Assembly (NCBI RefSeq): GCF_020819595.1
Contig: NZ_JAJHNP010000022.1
Coordinates: 62,001-126,000 of the forward strand
Source: Streptomyces barringtoniae
GTDB lineage: Bacteria > Actinomycetota > Actinomycetes > Streptomycetales > Streptomycetaceae
DNA: 64,000 nucleotides
Reading direction: 5' to 3'
Below, piece after piece: positions 56,507 through 64,000 of this stretch. How positions within the stretch are numbered: position 1 is the stretch's first letter; every line of letters starts with the position of its first letter. The notes under the pieces are model-generated. The model had not been told where the DNA came from and ran no database searches. It saw only the letters and a list, made by a program, of their open reading frames with translations. The position numbers and the translations under genes are program-made.

Positions 56507-58036
56507 GTGCCACGTGGTGACGGTCGACTCAATCACGATCTGCTTCCCGGCGAGAAGGGCCCCCAGGACGCTTGCGGCGTCTTCGGTGTCTGGGCTCCGG
56601 GTGAAGAGGTCGCAAAGCTCACGTACTTCGGGCTCTACGCCCTCCAGCACCGGGGTCAGGAATCCGCGGGAATCGCGGTCAGCAACGGCTCCCAGATCCT
56701 CGTCTTCAAGGACATGGGCCTGGTCTCCCAGGTCTTCGACGAGACCTCGCTCGGTTCGCTCCAGGGTCACATTGCGGTCGGACACGCCCGCTACTCGACC
56801 ACCGGCGCCTCCGTGTGGGAGAACGCCCAGCCGACGTTCCGCGCCACCGCGCACGGTTCGATCGCGCTCGGCCACAACGGCAACCTGGTCAACACGGCCC
56901 AGCTCGCCGAGATGGTCGCCGAGCTGCCGAACGACAACAACAGCCGCTCCAGCCGGGTCGCGGCCACCAACGACACCGACCTGCTGACGGCCCTGCTGGC
57001 CGCCCAGGTCGACGAGGACGGCAAGCCGCTGACCATCGAGGAGGCCGCCCACCAGGTCCTCCCGAAGGTGCGGGGCGCCTTCTCCCTCGTCTTCATGGAC
57101 GAGCACACTCTCTACACCGCCCGTGACCCGCAGGGCATCCGCCCGCTGGTCCTCGGCCGCCTGGAGCGCGGCTGGGTGGTCGCCTCCGAGAGCGCCGCCC
57201 TGGACATCTGCGGCGCGAGCTTCGTCCGCGAGATCGAGCCGGGCGAGTTCGTCGCCATCGACGAGAACGGCCTGCGCTCCTCCCGATTCGCGGAAGCGAA
57301 GCCCAAGGGCTGTGTCTTCGAGTACGTGTACCTGGCCCGCCCGGACACCGACATCGCCGGCCGGAACGTGTACCTCTCCCGGGTGGAGATGGGCCGCCGG
57401 CTCGCCAAGGAAGCCCCCGTCGAGGCCGACCTGGTCATAGCGACCCCGGAGTCCGGAACCCCGGCCGCCATCGGTTACGCGGAGGCCTCCGGCATCCCCT
57501 TCGGCGCGGGTCTGGTGAAGAACGCCTACGTCGGCCGGACCTTCATCCAGCCCTCGCAGACCATCCGCCAGCTGGGCATCCGCCTGAAGCTGAACCCGCT
57601 GAAGGAAGTCATCAAGGGCAAGCGCCTGGTCGTCGTCGACGACTCCATCGTGCGCGGCAACACCCAGCGGGCCCTGGTCCGCATGCTCCGCGAGGCGGGC
57701 GCGGCCGAGGTCCACATCCGGATCTCCTCGCCGCCCGTGAAGTGGCCCTGCTTCTTCGGCATCGACTTCGCCACGCGCGCGGAGCTGATCGCCAACGGCA
57801 TGACCATCGAGGAGATCGGCACCTCGCTCGGCGCCGACTCGCTCGCCTACATCTCCATCGACGGCATGATCGAGGCGACCACCATCGCCAAGCCGAACCT
57901 GTGCCGCGCCTGCTTCGACGGCGAGTACCCGATGGAGCTGCCGGACCCCGAGCTGCTCGGCAAGCAGCTCCTGGAGACCGAGCTGGCCGCCGGCCCGGCA
58001 GCCACCGCTGCCAGCGACGCGATCCGTCGCCCGTAA
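56507..58036 (+). CDS. purF: Amidophosphoribosyltransferase
   Basis: 509 residues. First committed purine step: PRPP + Gln gives phosphoribosylamine. A 22-residue propeptide ends before the nucleophile Cys23 in D-A-C-G-V-F-G. Features: 'FGLYALQHRGQESAGIA', 'LGHNGNLVN', PRPP site 'LVVVDDSIVRGNTQRALV', and Cys residues near the end ('NLCRACF') fitting a 4Fe-4S-type enzyme. GTG 56507 has no ribosome site; TACACT (56494-56499) lies seven bases before it, pointing to a leaderless message. Confidence 0.96.
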   Translation: MPRGDGRLNHDLLPGEKGPQDACGVFGVWAPGEEVAKLTYFGLYALQHRGQESAGIAVSNGSQILVFKDMGLVSQVFDETSLGSLQGHIAVGHARYSTTGASVWENAQPTFRATAHGSIALGHNGNLVNTAQLAEMVAELPNDNNSRSSRVAATNDTDLLTALLAAQVDEDGKPLTIEEAAHQVLPKVRGAFSLVFMDEHTLYTARDPQGIRPLVLGRLERGWVVASESAALDICGASFVREIEPGEFVAIDENGLRSSRFAEAKPKGCVFEYVYLARPDTDIAGRNVYLSRVEMGRRLAKEAPVEADLVIATPESGTPAAIGYAEASGIPFGAGLVKNAYVGRTFIQPSQTIRQLGIRLKLNPLKEVIKGKRLVVVDDSIVRGNTQRALVRMLREAGAAEVHIRISSPPVKWPCFFGIDFATRAELIANGMTIEEIGTSLGADSLAYISIDGMIEATTIAKPNLCRACFDGEYPMELPDPELLGKQLLETELAAGPAATAASDAIRRP

Positions 58037-58067
58037 CACCCTGCAGTACGACACGAAAGTCACAGTC

Positions 58068-59135
58068 ATGTCTGAGACCACTGGTGCCAGCTACGCAGAG
58101 GCGGGCGTCGACATCGAGGCGGGCGACCGCGCCGTAGAACTCATGAAGGAGTGGGTGAAGAAGACCCGGCGCCCCGAGGTCCTCGGCGGCCTCGGCGGCT
58201 TCGCCGGCCTCTTCGACGCCTCGGCCCTCAAGCGCTACGAGCGCCCGCTGCTCGCCTCCGCCACGGACGGCGTCGGCACCAAGGTGGACATCGCCCGCCG
58301 TATGGGCGTCTACGACACCATCGGCCACGACCTGGTCGCCATGGTCATGGACGACATCGTGGTGTGCGGTGCCGAGCCGCTGTTCATGACCGACTACATC
58401 TGCGTCGGCAAGGTCCACCCCGAGCGCGTCGCGGCCATCGTGAAGGGCATCGCGGAGGGCTGTGTGCTCGCCGGATGCGCCCTGGTGGGCGGTGAGACGG
58501 CAGAACACCCCGGCCTGCTGGGCGAGGACGACTTCGACGTCGCCGGGGCCGGTACGGGCGTCGTGGAGGCGGACCGGCTGCTCGGCGCGGATCGCATCCG
58601 TAAGGGTGACGCGGTGATCGCCATGGCGGCCTCCGGCCTTCACTCGAACGGGTACTCCCTGGTTCGCCACGTCCTGCTGAACACCGCCGGCCTGGCCCTG
58701 GAGACGGAGGTTCCGGAGCTCGGCCGCACCCTCGGCGAGGAGCTGCTGGAGCCCACCAAGATCTACTCGCTGGACTGCCTGGCGCTGACCCGCACCACGG
58801 ATGTGCACGCGTTCTCGCACATCACCGGCGGCGGCCTCGCGGCCAACCTGGCCCGCGTGATCCCCGACGCGCTGCACGCGGTGGTCGACCGCTCCACCTG
58901 GACCCCGGGTGCGATCTTCGACCTGGTCGGGAAGACCGGGAACGTCGAGCGCCTGGAGCTGGAGAAGACCCTCAACATGGGCGTCGGCATGATGGCGATC
59001 GTCCCCGCCGAGTCCACCGAGGTGGCCCTCGCGACCCTGGCCGACCGCGGCGTCGAGGCGTGGGTGGCCGGCGAGATCACCGAGCGCGGCACCAAGGAGA
59101 CGGGTGCCGAGCTGGTCGGGACGTACTCAATCTAA
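58068..59135 (+). CDS. purM: Phosphoribosylformylglycinamidine cyclo-ligase
   Basis: 355 residues. Closes the imidazole ring: FGAM + ATP gives AIR. 'GASYAEAGVDIEAGDRAVELMKEWVKKTRRPEVLGGLGGFAGLFD', 'LLASATDGVGTKVDIARRMGVYDTIGHDLVAMVMDDIVVCGAEPLFMTDYICVGK', 'ALVGGETAEHPGLL', 'GDAVIAMAASGLHSNGYSLVRHVL'. Lies 31 bases downstream of purF, probably the same transcript. Confidence 0.96.
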   Translation: MSETTGASYAEAGVDIEAGDRAVELMKEWVKKTRRPEVLGGLGGFAGLFDASALKRYERPLLASATDGVGTKVDIARRMGVYDTIGHDLVAMVMDDIVVCGAEPLFMTDYICVGKVHPERVAAIVKGIAEGCVLAGCALVGGETAEHPGLLGEDDFDVAGAGTGVVEADRLLGADRIRKGDAVIAMAASGLHSNGYSLVRHVLLNTAGLALETEVPELGRTLGEELLEPTKIYSLDCLALTRTTDVHAFSHITGGGLAANLARVIPDALHAVVDRSTWTPGAIFDLVGKTGNVERLELEKTLNMGVGMMAIVPAESTEVALATLADRGVEAWVAGEITERGTKETGAELVGTYSI

Positions 59136-59182
59136 AGGCACCGCGGCCTGATTCCGCGGCCGGCGACCGTGCGGACAGCACA

Positions 59183-59216
59183 GAAACCGGTCGGTGGCTG
59201 TGCCACCGACCGGACT
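59183..59216. terminator. Hairpin terminator after purM
   Basis: CCGGTCGGTGGC / GCCACCGACCGG with a 4-nt loop between convergent purM and the DUF3073 gene; probably bidirectional. Confidence 0.82.
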
Positions 59217-59229
59217 GGTCACTGCAAGG

Positions 59230-59487
59230 TCAAGCGCCGCGACGGTGCTGTTGGTGAGGATCGTTTTCGTCCTCTTCCTCGTCGTCGTCCTCGTAGAGGT
59301 CGGCATAACGAGAGTAGAGATCGTCCTCGTCGTTCTCATCGTCCTCGAACGGCTCGCCGTTCGGCGGCTGGCTCGAAGTCGATGCGCCCAGTTCACTGGC
59401 CAGACGTGACAGGTCAGTCCCACCGCTGTTGTACTTCAGCTGGCGGGCGACCTTTGTCTGCTTGGCCTTGGCCCGGCCGCGCCCCAT
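59230..59487 (-). CDS. DUF3073 family protein
   Basis: 85 residues. 'MGRGRAKAKQTKVARQLKYNSGGTDLSRLASELG' is the DUF3073 signature: basic N-terminus, then a Ser/Gln stretch and a very acidic tail (EDDENDEDDLYSRYADLYEDDDEEEDEND). Conserved in Actinobacteria next to purM; function unknown. ATG at 59485-59487; the frame is open upstream but the conserved part starts here. Charge-split sequence suggests disorder and nucleic-acid or protein binding. Confidence 0.88.
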   Translation of the reverse strand: MGRGRAKAKQTKVARQLKYNSGGTDLSRLASELGASTSSQPPNGEPFEDDENDEDDLYSRYADLYEDDDEEEDENDPHQQHRRGA

Positions 59488-59777
59488 GGCTCGACCCCCT
59501 CGGTGACGGGGCTCGATGGCCCCAGAGTCTGACACGCGTTCATGATCTGGAACGGACTCTCCATGGAGAGGCCGGTCCGTAGGGCTTCCACGGTACCTGA
59601 GCCCGCGCCCATACGGTACGTCGCCCGCAGCACGCGCGTGTGCACAGGACCTTCGAGGCGCCCCGTCCTCGCTGGTCAGTGGCGATTTTAACCACTTATC
59701 GGGGAACGACCCGCCGGTGGAAGTGAGAGTTCTCTCTAAGTTCCCGCCGACGGGTACCGCTCACCTGTGCGACCGGG
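59488..59777. other. Intergenic, no gene seen
   Basis: About 290 bases upstream of the DUF3073 gene and downstream of vdh, which is on the same strand. It should hold the DUF3073 promoter. No hairpin or operator is obvious. Confidence 0.35.
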
Positions 59778-60884
59778 TCAGTGTGCAGCGTGTCCCGCGC
59801 GGGCGTCGGCCATCCGCTGCTCGGCGATCCGGTCGGCCGCCGCGGCCGGCGGAATCCCGTCTGCCTTCGCACGTGCGAATATGGCCAGCGTGGTGTCGAA
59901 GATCCTCGCGGCCTTCGCCTTGCACCGGTCGAAGTCGAACCCGTGCAGCTCGTCGGCCACCTGGATGACCCCGCCGGCGTTCACCACGTAGTCCGGCGCG
60001 TAGAGGATCCCGCGGTCCGCGAGGTCCTTCTCCACGCCCGGGTGCGCGAGCTGGTTGTTGGCCGCGCCGCACACCACCTTGGCGGTGAGCACCGGCACGC
60101 TGGCGTCGTTCAGGGCGCCGCCGAGCGCACAGGGGGCGTAGATCTCCAGCCCCTCGACCCGGATCAGCTCCTCGGTGTCGGCGACGGCCGTCACGCCCTC
60201 CGGGTGCTGGTCGAGGATCCGCTGGACGGCGTCCCCGCGCACGTCCGTGATCACGACCTCGGCGCCCTCGTCCAGCAGGTGCTTCACCAGGTGGTGGCCG
60301 ACCTTGCCGACGCCGGCGATGCCGACCTTGCGGCCGCGCAGCGAGGGGTCGCCCCACAGGTGCTGGGCGGAGGCGCGCATGCCCTGGTAGACGCCGAAGG
60401 CGGTGAGCACGGAGGAGTCTCCGGCGCCGCCGTTCTCGGGCGACCGGCCGGTGGTCCAGCAGCACTCGCGGGCCACGACGTCCATGTCGGCGACGTAGGT
60501 GCCGACGTCGCAGGCGGTGACGTAGCGCCCGCCGAGCGAGGCGACCATACGGCCGTAGGCGAGGAGCAGTTCCTCGGTCTTGTCACGCTCCGGGTCGCCG
60601 ATGATCACGGCCTTGCCGCCGCCGTGGTCGAGGCCGGCCATGGCGTTCTTGTACGACATGCCGCGGGCGAGGTTGAGGGCGTCGGCGACGGCCTCGGCCT
60701 CGGTCGCGTAGGGATAGAAGCGCGTGCCGCCGAGGGCGGGGCCCAGGGCGGTGGAGTGGATGGCGATCACGGCCTTGAGGCCGCTCGCGCGGTCCTGGCA
60801 GAGCACGACCTGCTCATGGCCGCCCTGGTCCGAGTGGAACAGGGCATGCAGGACATCAGCAGACGCGCCGGTTACGTCGGTCAC
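59778..60884 (-). CDS. vdh: Valine (branched-chain amino acid) dehydrogenase
   Basis: 368 residues. NAD-dependent oxidative deamination of valine and similar amino acids to 2-oxo acids, which feed branched-chain precursors for fatty acids and polyketides. Motifs: 'LGPALGGTRFYPYATEAEAVADALNLARGMSYKNAMAGLDHGGGKAVI' with catalytic Lys, NAD-binding 'KVGIAGVGKVGHHLVKHLLDEGAEVVITD', and 'PCALGGALND', 'AANNQLAHPG', 'LYAPDYVVNAGGVI'. Length and sequence agree with Streptomyces Vdh. GTG start with AGGAG upstream. Divergent from the next gene. Confidence 0.93.
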   Translation of the reverse strand: MTDVTGASADVLHALFHSDQGGHEQVVLCQDRASGLKAVIAIHSTALGPALGGTRFYPYATEAEAVADALNLARGMSYKNAMAGLDHGGGKAVIIGDPERDKTEELLLAYGRMVASLGGRYVTACDVGTYVADMDVVARECCWTTGRSPENGGAGDSSVLTAFGVYQGMRASAQHLWGDPSLRGRKVGIAGVGKVGHHLVKHLLDEGAEVVITDVRGDAVQRILDQHPEGVTAVADTEELIRVEGLEIYAPCALGGALNDASVPVLTAKVVCGAANNQLAHPGVEKDLADRGILYAPDYVVNAGGVIQVADELHGFDFDRCKAKAARIFDTTLAIFARAKADGIPPAAAADRIAEQRMADARAGHAAH

Positions 60885-61088
60885 TGTGGTGACTCCTGTG
60901 TACTAGCGGCGAGTGGGGCATCCGGCCCCCGTGCGGGTGGCGGGGCGCCGGCTGGCATGAGCGTAGAGCCTCGGCACGACCACCGTCCGCGCAGTGTTCA
61001 GGATCACTCTCGCGCGCCGCTCGCGCACGTATGTCCGTGGGACGATTTGCAGTGGTTTCGAGCGGGGCCCGATGGGGAGGGAGCAGGC

Positions 61089-61931
61089 GTGCCGAAGGTG
61101 TCCTCCGTGGTCGTCCCCTATGCCGCGTACCTGCGCGTGTACGAGCCGCTGGGCGCCTTCCCGGAGCCGGAGCGCGGCCACTGGGCCCGCTACGCCCGCC
61201 GCTCCGACCGTCCCTCCTACCAGGACGAACTGCGCCGCTCCCTGGCCGACTTGTTGCCCATCCCGCCGGTCGCGGTGCCGGTGCACGAGAGCAGCGACGC
61301 CTTCGTGGCGGAGGTCGACGGGGTGGTCTGCGTGTGCCCCTGGCGGACCCGGCTGCGCGGCTGGCAGGCGCTCGGCGAGCTGGCCGAGGAGCTTCCGGCG
61401 CCGGTCCTGGACGCGGTGCTGCCCCCGGTCGTACGGCGCCAGGCCGCCCAGGACTACGAACGCTGGCTGGCCCGCAACCCCGACGCCCGTCCGTGGATCC
61501 GTACGGCGACCTGGCAGGTGCCGCTGAACTGGTTCGTGCTCGTCTCCGACGAGGAGCGGCGCTACGAGAAGGGCACCGCCGAGGTGCCCCCGCTGCTGCG
61601 CTACCGCACGCCGATGGTGCAGGCCCGGCGGCGGGTGGCGCGGGCGCTGCGCACGCTGAGGGACACCGTCGAGGAGAGCCCGCTGATCGACGGCCTGGTG
61701 GACGTCGGCCGCTGGCTGGAGGAGTTCCACCCGCGCTCGCTGGTGGAGCTGGACTACGGCGGTCTGGTGCATGTGCTGTCGGCGGGCGAGCTGGAGGGCG
61801 ACCACTCGGCGGCGGACGTGGCCGAGGGCATCCAGGCGCTGCGGCGGGGCGACGGGACGGCGGCCGGGGAGGCCTACGTGCGGCTCGTGGAGCGGTGGCG
61901 GGCGGTCCGGGACCGGCGCTCGGCGAACTGA
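61089..61931 (+). CDS. Conserved protein of unknown function
   Basis: 280 residues: 'MPKVSSVVVPYAAYLRVYEPLGAFPEPERGHWARYARR', then 'PIPPVAVPVHESSDAFVAEVDGVVCVCPWRTRLRGWQALGELAEELPAPVLDAVLPPVVRRQAAQDYERWLARNPDARPWIRTATWQVPLNWFVLVSDEERR'. Soluble, acidic and arginine-rich; no membrane helix, no known catalytic motif. The conserved context vdh-this gene-bldC is a recognisable streptomycete block. GTG 61089 with GGGAGGGAG upstream. Confidence 0.75.
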   Translation: MPKVSSVVVPYAAYLRVYEPLGAFPEPERGHWARYARRSDRPSYQDELRRSLADLLPIPPVAVPVHESSDAFVAEVDGVVCVCPWRTRLRGWQALGELAEELPAPVLDAVLPPVVRRQAAQDYERWLARNPDARPWIRTATWQVPLNWFVLVSDEERRYEKGTAEVPPLLRYRTPMVQARRRVARALRTLRDTVEESPLIDGLVDVGRWLEEFHPRSLVELDYGGLVHVLSAGELEGDHSAADVAEGIQALRRGDGTAAGEAYVRLVERWRAVRDRRSAN

Positions 61932-61951
61932 GGTTCCCGAATCCCTCAGGA

Positions 61952-61965
61952 GTGACGTACGTCAC
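61952..61965. promoter_or_regulatory. GTGACGTACGTCAC palindrome, Crp-like site
   Basis: Perfect 14-bp palindrome, 20 bases past the preceding stop. Fits GTG-N6-GNCAC, reported for Streptomyces Crp, and the GTGA-N6-TCAC core of enteric CRP. Confidence 0.5.
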
Positions 61966-62211
61966 GGCTCGAACGGCGTCGAACGGCGTACGGTCTAGGC
62001 CACTTGACCATGTGACGGGACGTTGGTCCCGATCTGGACTTTTGCCCCAAGGGTGATGGACGGCACTTACGCGGCTCTTGCGTCGCTTGCCACCCCTCAT
62101 GCCAAAATAGGACAAGGAGTCCGGGGAGGGCTCCGTCCGTCCAGCTGTGCTCCATTGTGGGCGGAATCTCGGCATTGCCTGCTTTGGGGGGTCTTGTGGC
62201 TCCTGATCGTC

Positions 62212-62230
62212 CTGTGACTGATCGTCACAG
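62212..62230. promoter_or_regulatory. CTGTGAC-N5-GTCACAG palindrome upstream of bldC
   Basis: CTGTGAC, TGATC, GTCACAG: 7-bp arms, about 240 bases before the bldC start. Spacing is one base longer than the Crp consensus. Confidence 0.45.
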
Positions 62231-62469
62231 TGGCGTGACTGTCCGCTATGGCATGGTCCATCGGCTTCCGTCGCTGATGAACACCTGGGAGGGCAATTCC
62301 ATCGGTTTGGCCGACGCGGCTGGACAGATGGTGTAGTTGTAGTGCCGAGGACAAGCCGTTCGTCCTATAACCGACTCGACTCGCGTCCGCCATTTCGGGC
62401 AACGCGGGTCAAGGTGCAGAATTTAGAGGAAAGAACCGAGAAGGTTCGGTTCTCCCGAGGAGGCCGCTC

Positions 62470-62676
62470 ATGACCGCTCGCACCCCTGATGCCGAGCCGC
62501 TGCTGACCCCGGCTGAGGTCGCCACGATGTTCCGCGTCGACCCGAAGACGGTCACGCGGTGGGCGAAGGCCGGCAAGCTTACTTCCATCCGCACGCTCGG
62601 CGGGCACCGCCGCTACCGCGAGGCCGAGGTCCGCGCACTGCTCGCGGGCATCCCGCAGCAGCGCAGCGAGGCCTGA
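62470..62676 (+). CDS. bldC: Developmental regulator BldC (MerR-like winged helix)
   Basis: 68 residues, the size of BldC. 'LLTPAEVATMFRVDPKTVTRWAKAGKLTSIRTLGGHRRYREAEVRALLAGI' is a MerR-type helix-turn-helix and wing without a ligand domain. BldC binds A+T-rich direct repeats cooperatively and delays premature sporulation in Streptomyces. ATG 62470 has GAGGAGG eight bases upstream. Followed by a strong terminator at 62824. Confidence 0.97.
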   Translation: MTARTPDAEPLLTPAEVATMFRVDPKTVTRWAKAGKLTSIRTLGGHRRYREAEVRALLAGIPQQRSEA

Positions 62677-62823
62677 ACAACCGAATAATCGGGCAATCCG
62701 GCAGGTCCCCCAATCGGCCGAGGCGCCCGAAGCCCTAGCTCCAAGCGACGCGGGACCTGCCCCAACAGGGCCCTCGCCCAAGCCGAAGAGAACGTTGTAG
62801 GCAGCGACACAGGGTGCGTCGTA

Positions 62824-62863
62824 GATCGCGCTGGACTCCGCCGGGTCCAGCGCGATCTTTTTT
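62824..62863 (+). terminator. Classical U-tract terminator after bldC
   Basis: Perfect arms GATCGCGCTGGAC and GTCCAGCGCGATC, loop of 8, followed by TTTTTT, about 150 bases past bldC. Confidence 0.9.
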
Positions 62864-62958
62864 GTGCGCTGGTCGGGGTGCGGACGGGGTCGCTGTGAGC
62901 GGCCTTGTGGGAGTCTGGGCAGGCCTGTCGCAACAACTGTGCGTGACCCCTGAGAGGG

Positions 62959-63044
62959 GTGCAATTGCACATATTAAATTGACCCGTTGTAGGCCAGGGG
63001 TAAGTACCGCTCTTTCAAAAACTCATGCGGTGACTCCCGTCACA
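62959..63044 (+). promoter_or_regulatory. Orphan promoter-like region with two palindromes
   Basis: GTGCAATTGCAC (62959-62970), then TTGACC (62978-62983) and TAAGTA (63001-63006, spacing 17), then GTGACTCCCGTCAC (63031-63044). No gene follows on this strand, as the next gene is convergent. Confidence 0.4.
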
Positions 63045-63138
63045 CGGCCGGACGGTTGTTGCCGACGGCACGGGTGCGCTAATGGAGTGGCCGGTCCCCA
63101 GCGTCCCATGCGGGCAGGGGTGTTGGGGCCGGCGCCGG

Positions 63139-63330
63139 TCACGCGCTGCGGGGACTTTCGTCCTCGGCTTCCTCGTCGCCCGCTTCGGGGACCCGGGTGC
63201 CGGCGTCCATCGCCAGCCGCAGCAGGTGATGACAGATGGGGCAGTGGCGGGTGAGGTGCCGGTAGGACGAGGCGGCCGCCAGATGGGCCCTCAGCAGTGC
63301 CCGCGTCTCGTGCCTGACCGATGCCGCCAT
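63139..63330 (-). CDS. Small conserved protein with CPIC motif (DUF6274-like)
   Basis: 63 residues: 'MAASVRHETRALLRAHLAAASSYRHLTRHCPICHHLLRLAMDAG' followed by a Glu/Asp-rich tail. C-x2-C with nearby His residues (H-x2-R-H-C-P-I-C-H-H) could bind zinc. I recall similar streptomycete proteins labelled DUF6274. ATG 63330 with GGAGGTGG upstream. Not linked to an operon. Confidence 0.65.
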   Translation of the reverse strand: MAASVRHETRALLRAHLAAASSYRHLTRHCPICHHLLRLAMDAGTRVPEAGDEEAEDESPRSA

Positions 63331-63739
63331 ACGCCACCTCCGCGGACCGCACAGGGGAACGGGCCCTGTCTTCTGGGTACCGGCGGAATGTGACGCCGTC
63401 AAGGGAGCGGGGTGGCTCCGCCGCTCCAGCCGCTCTCCAGGAGCCCTGACCGGGCCCCCTGGGGGCTGCCGCCCCCCCAGACCCCCGCCACGGCCCTGAA
63501 CGGCCTTGTCCTCGATCGCCGGACGCGCTGGAAACACGGACCGGCACCGAGAGGCCGACGGGACGCGCTGACATGCGGAAGGGCCCGCGTCCGTCGCCGG
63601 ATGCGGGCCCTTGGTCTGTGCGGTCCTGACGTGATGTGCCGTGACGATTGCGGCTCCGCCGCGGGCGCGGCCTGCGTCTTGGCGGGGTGACATGCGGAAG
63701 GGCCCGCGTCCGTCGCCGGATGCGGGCCCTTCTTTGATG
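63331..63739. other. Non-coding stretch with repeats
   Basis: About 410 bases before tRNA-Asp. It contains a streptomycete-type intergenic repeat and a duplicated terminator/tRNA fragment, listed separately; no ORF is credible. Confidence 0.5.
63446..63531. repeat. Streptomyces-type intergenic repetitive element
   Basis: CCCCCTGGGGGCTGCCGCCC, then CAGACCCCCGC and CCTGAACGGCCTTGTCCTCGA, then CGCCGGACGCGCTGG. This word order recalls the common streptomycete intergenic element (GGGGGCTGCCGCCCCC...CAGACCCCCGC...GGACGAG...CCGGACG). Recognised from memory. Confidence 0.5.
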
Positions 63740-63752
63740 CGGTCCTGACGGG
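63571..63752. repeat. Duplicated terminator plus tRNA-Asp 3' fragment
   Basis: ACATGCGGAAGGGCCCGCGT at 63571 recurs at 63690 (119 bp apart), each with the hairpin AAGGGCCCGC.../GCGGGCCCTT and each followed by GCGGTCCTGACG. In the second copy this is the end of tRNA-Asp; in the first (63620-63631) it is a fragment. Confidence 0.8.
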
Positions 63753-63814
63753 ATTTGAACCCGCGGCCTCCACCTTGACAGGGTGGCGAGCACTCCAAAC
63801 TGCTCCACAGGACC
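63740..63814 (-). tRNA. tRNA-Asp(GTC)
   Basis: 75 nt. Acceptor GGTCCTG/CAGGACC, anticodon stem CCACC/GGTGG with loop CTGTCAA giving GTC, T-loop GTTCAAATC. Confidence 0.95.
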
Positions 63815-63910
63815 AGGTTTCGCGGCGCTCGGCTTGTGCACTGCGCTGCGAGAAGAGACTGTACAGGAGGTGAGCCCGCCTGGTCGAACTCACCCTCTGT
63901 GTCCGAACGA

Positions 63911-64000
63911 TTACGGCACGGCCGCGTCGATCGCCTTCACGATCCGCTTGTCGGAGACGGGGTACGCGGTGCCGAGGGCATGGGCGAAGTAGCTGACCCG
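63911..64000 (-). CDS. 3' end of an unidentified gene
   Basis: The last 29 codons of a minus-strand gene: RVSYFAHALGTAYPVSDKRI, VKAIDAAVP and TAA. Composition is protein-like. I do not recognise the family from this piece; the rest lies beyond the window. Confidence 0.5.
   Translation of the reverse strand, partial: RVSYFAHALGTAYPVSDKRIVKAIDAAVP

Larger units (their letters stand above)
61932..62469. promoter_or_regulatory. 538-bp region upstream of bldC
   Basis: No credible gene. It holds two palindromes listed separately, a TATAAC (62366-62371) that could be a bldC -10, and an A+T-rich last 150 bases. Long leaders are common for developmental genes. Confidence 0.5.

Noticed and set aside
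62677..62860. Minus-strand reading IYDAPCVAAYNVLFGLGEG in the bldC 3' region
   Set aside because: Looks protein-like at first sight but codon third positions are poor in G/C, no start fits, and part of it is the bldC terminator hairpin.

Overview
The window reads as a chromosomal segment of a Streptomyces: very high G+C with strong G/C third-position bias, many GTG starts, and a gene order resembling the S. coelicolor core from about SCO4010 to SCO4092 (sigN/sigF, upp, dnaX, purD, purC, an Lsr2 paralogue, purSQL, purF, purM, vdh, bldC). This placement rests on recalled gene order and protein features, not on a search. No phage, transposase, CRISPR array or biosynthetic megacluster was seen; the mobile-DNA signals are scars at tRNA genes.

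Layout. 1-5.9 kb: 5' part of a PAS protein, a low-complexity intergenic block, a subtilisin-inhibitor-like protein, tRNA-Ser(GCT) and tRNA-Arg(ACG), a secreted beta-sandwich protein, MarR, small membrane, DUF2797 and monooxygenase-fold proteins. 6-12.1 kb: an apparent operon of response regulator, sensor kinase, GT2/GtrA glycosyltransferase and GT39 membrane glycosyltransferase. 12.2-18.9 kb: two regulator/exporter sets, TetR with an MFS pump behind a 17-bp-arm palindrome, and MarR with an unusual MFS pump fused to beta-sandwich repeats, followed by a YceI protein carrying a similar domain. 19-24.8 kb: lipoprotein, tandem sigma factors sigN and sigF, small genes, tRNA-Ser(CGA), tadA and its partner. 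24.9-30.4 kb: upp, LytR_C protein, small conserved genes, HdeD, HhH-GPD and FG-GAP proteins.

30.4-36.3 kb is the most intriguing block: a DmdR/IdeR-type iron box precedes four overlapping genes (cytosolic penicillin-acylase-type Ntn hydrolase, siderophore-type GNAT, DUF985 cupin, SDR), followed by a CopC-CopD copper protein. I infer an iron-regulated acyl-siderophore salvage or tailoring route. 36.3-37.5 kb: a tRNA-Ser(GGA) gene, a decayed duplicate of its 3' end, an SH3/CarD-like small gene and a coding-looking ORF without a start codon, then the SRP RNA.

37.5-59.1 kb is dominated by dnaX and purine synthesis (purD, purC, purS-purQ-purL, purF, purM). Interleaved are a two-component/ABC cassette lying between two identical 115-bp tRNA-Gly units, tRNA-Gly(TCC) and lsrL. 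The ABC ATPase/permease junction has expanded into a 36-bp tandem repeat encoding 12-residue units. 59.2-64 kb: DUF3073, valine dehydrogenase, a conserved unknown, the developmental regulator bldC with several GTGAC/GTCAC palindromes around it, a small CPIC protein, a duplicated terminator/tRNA fragment, tRNA-Asp and the 3' end of an unidentified gene.
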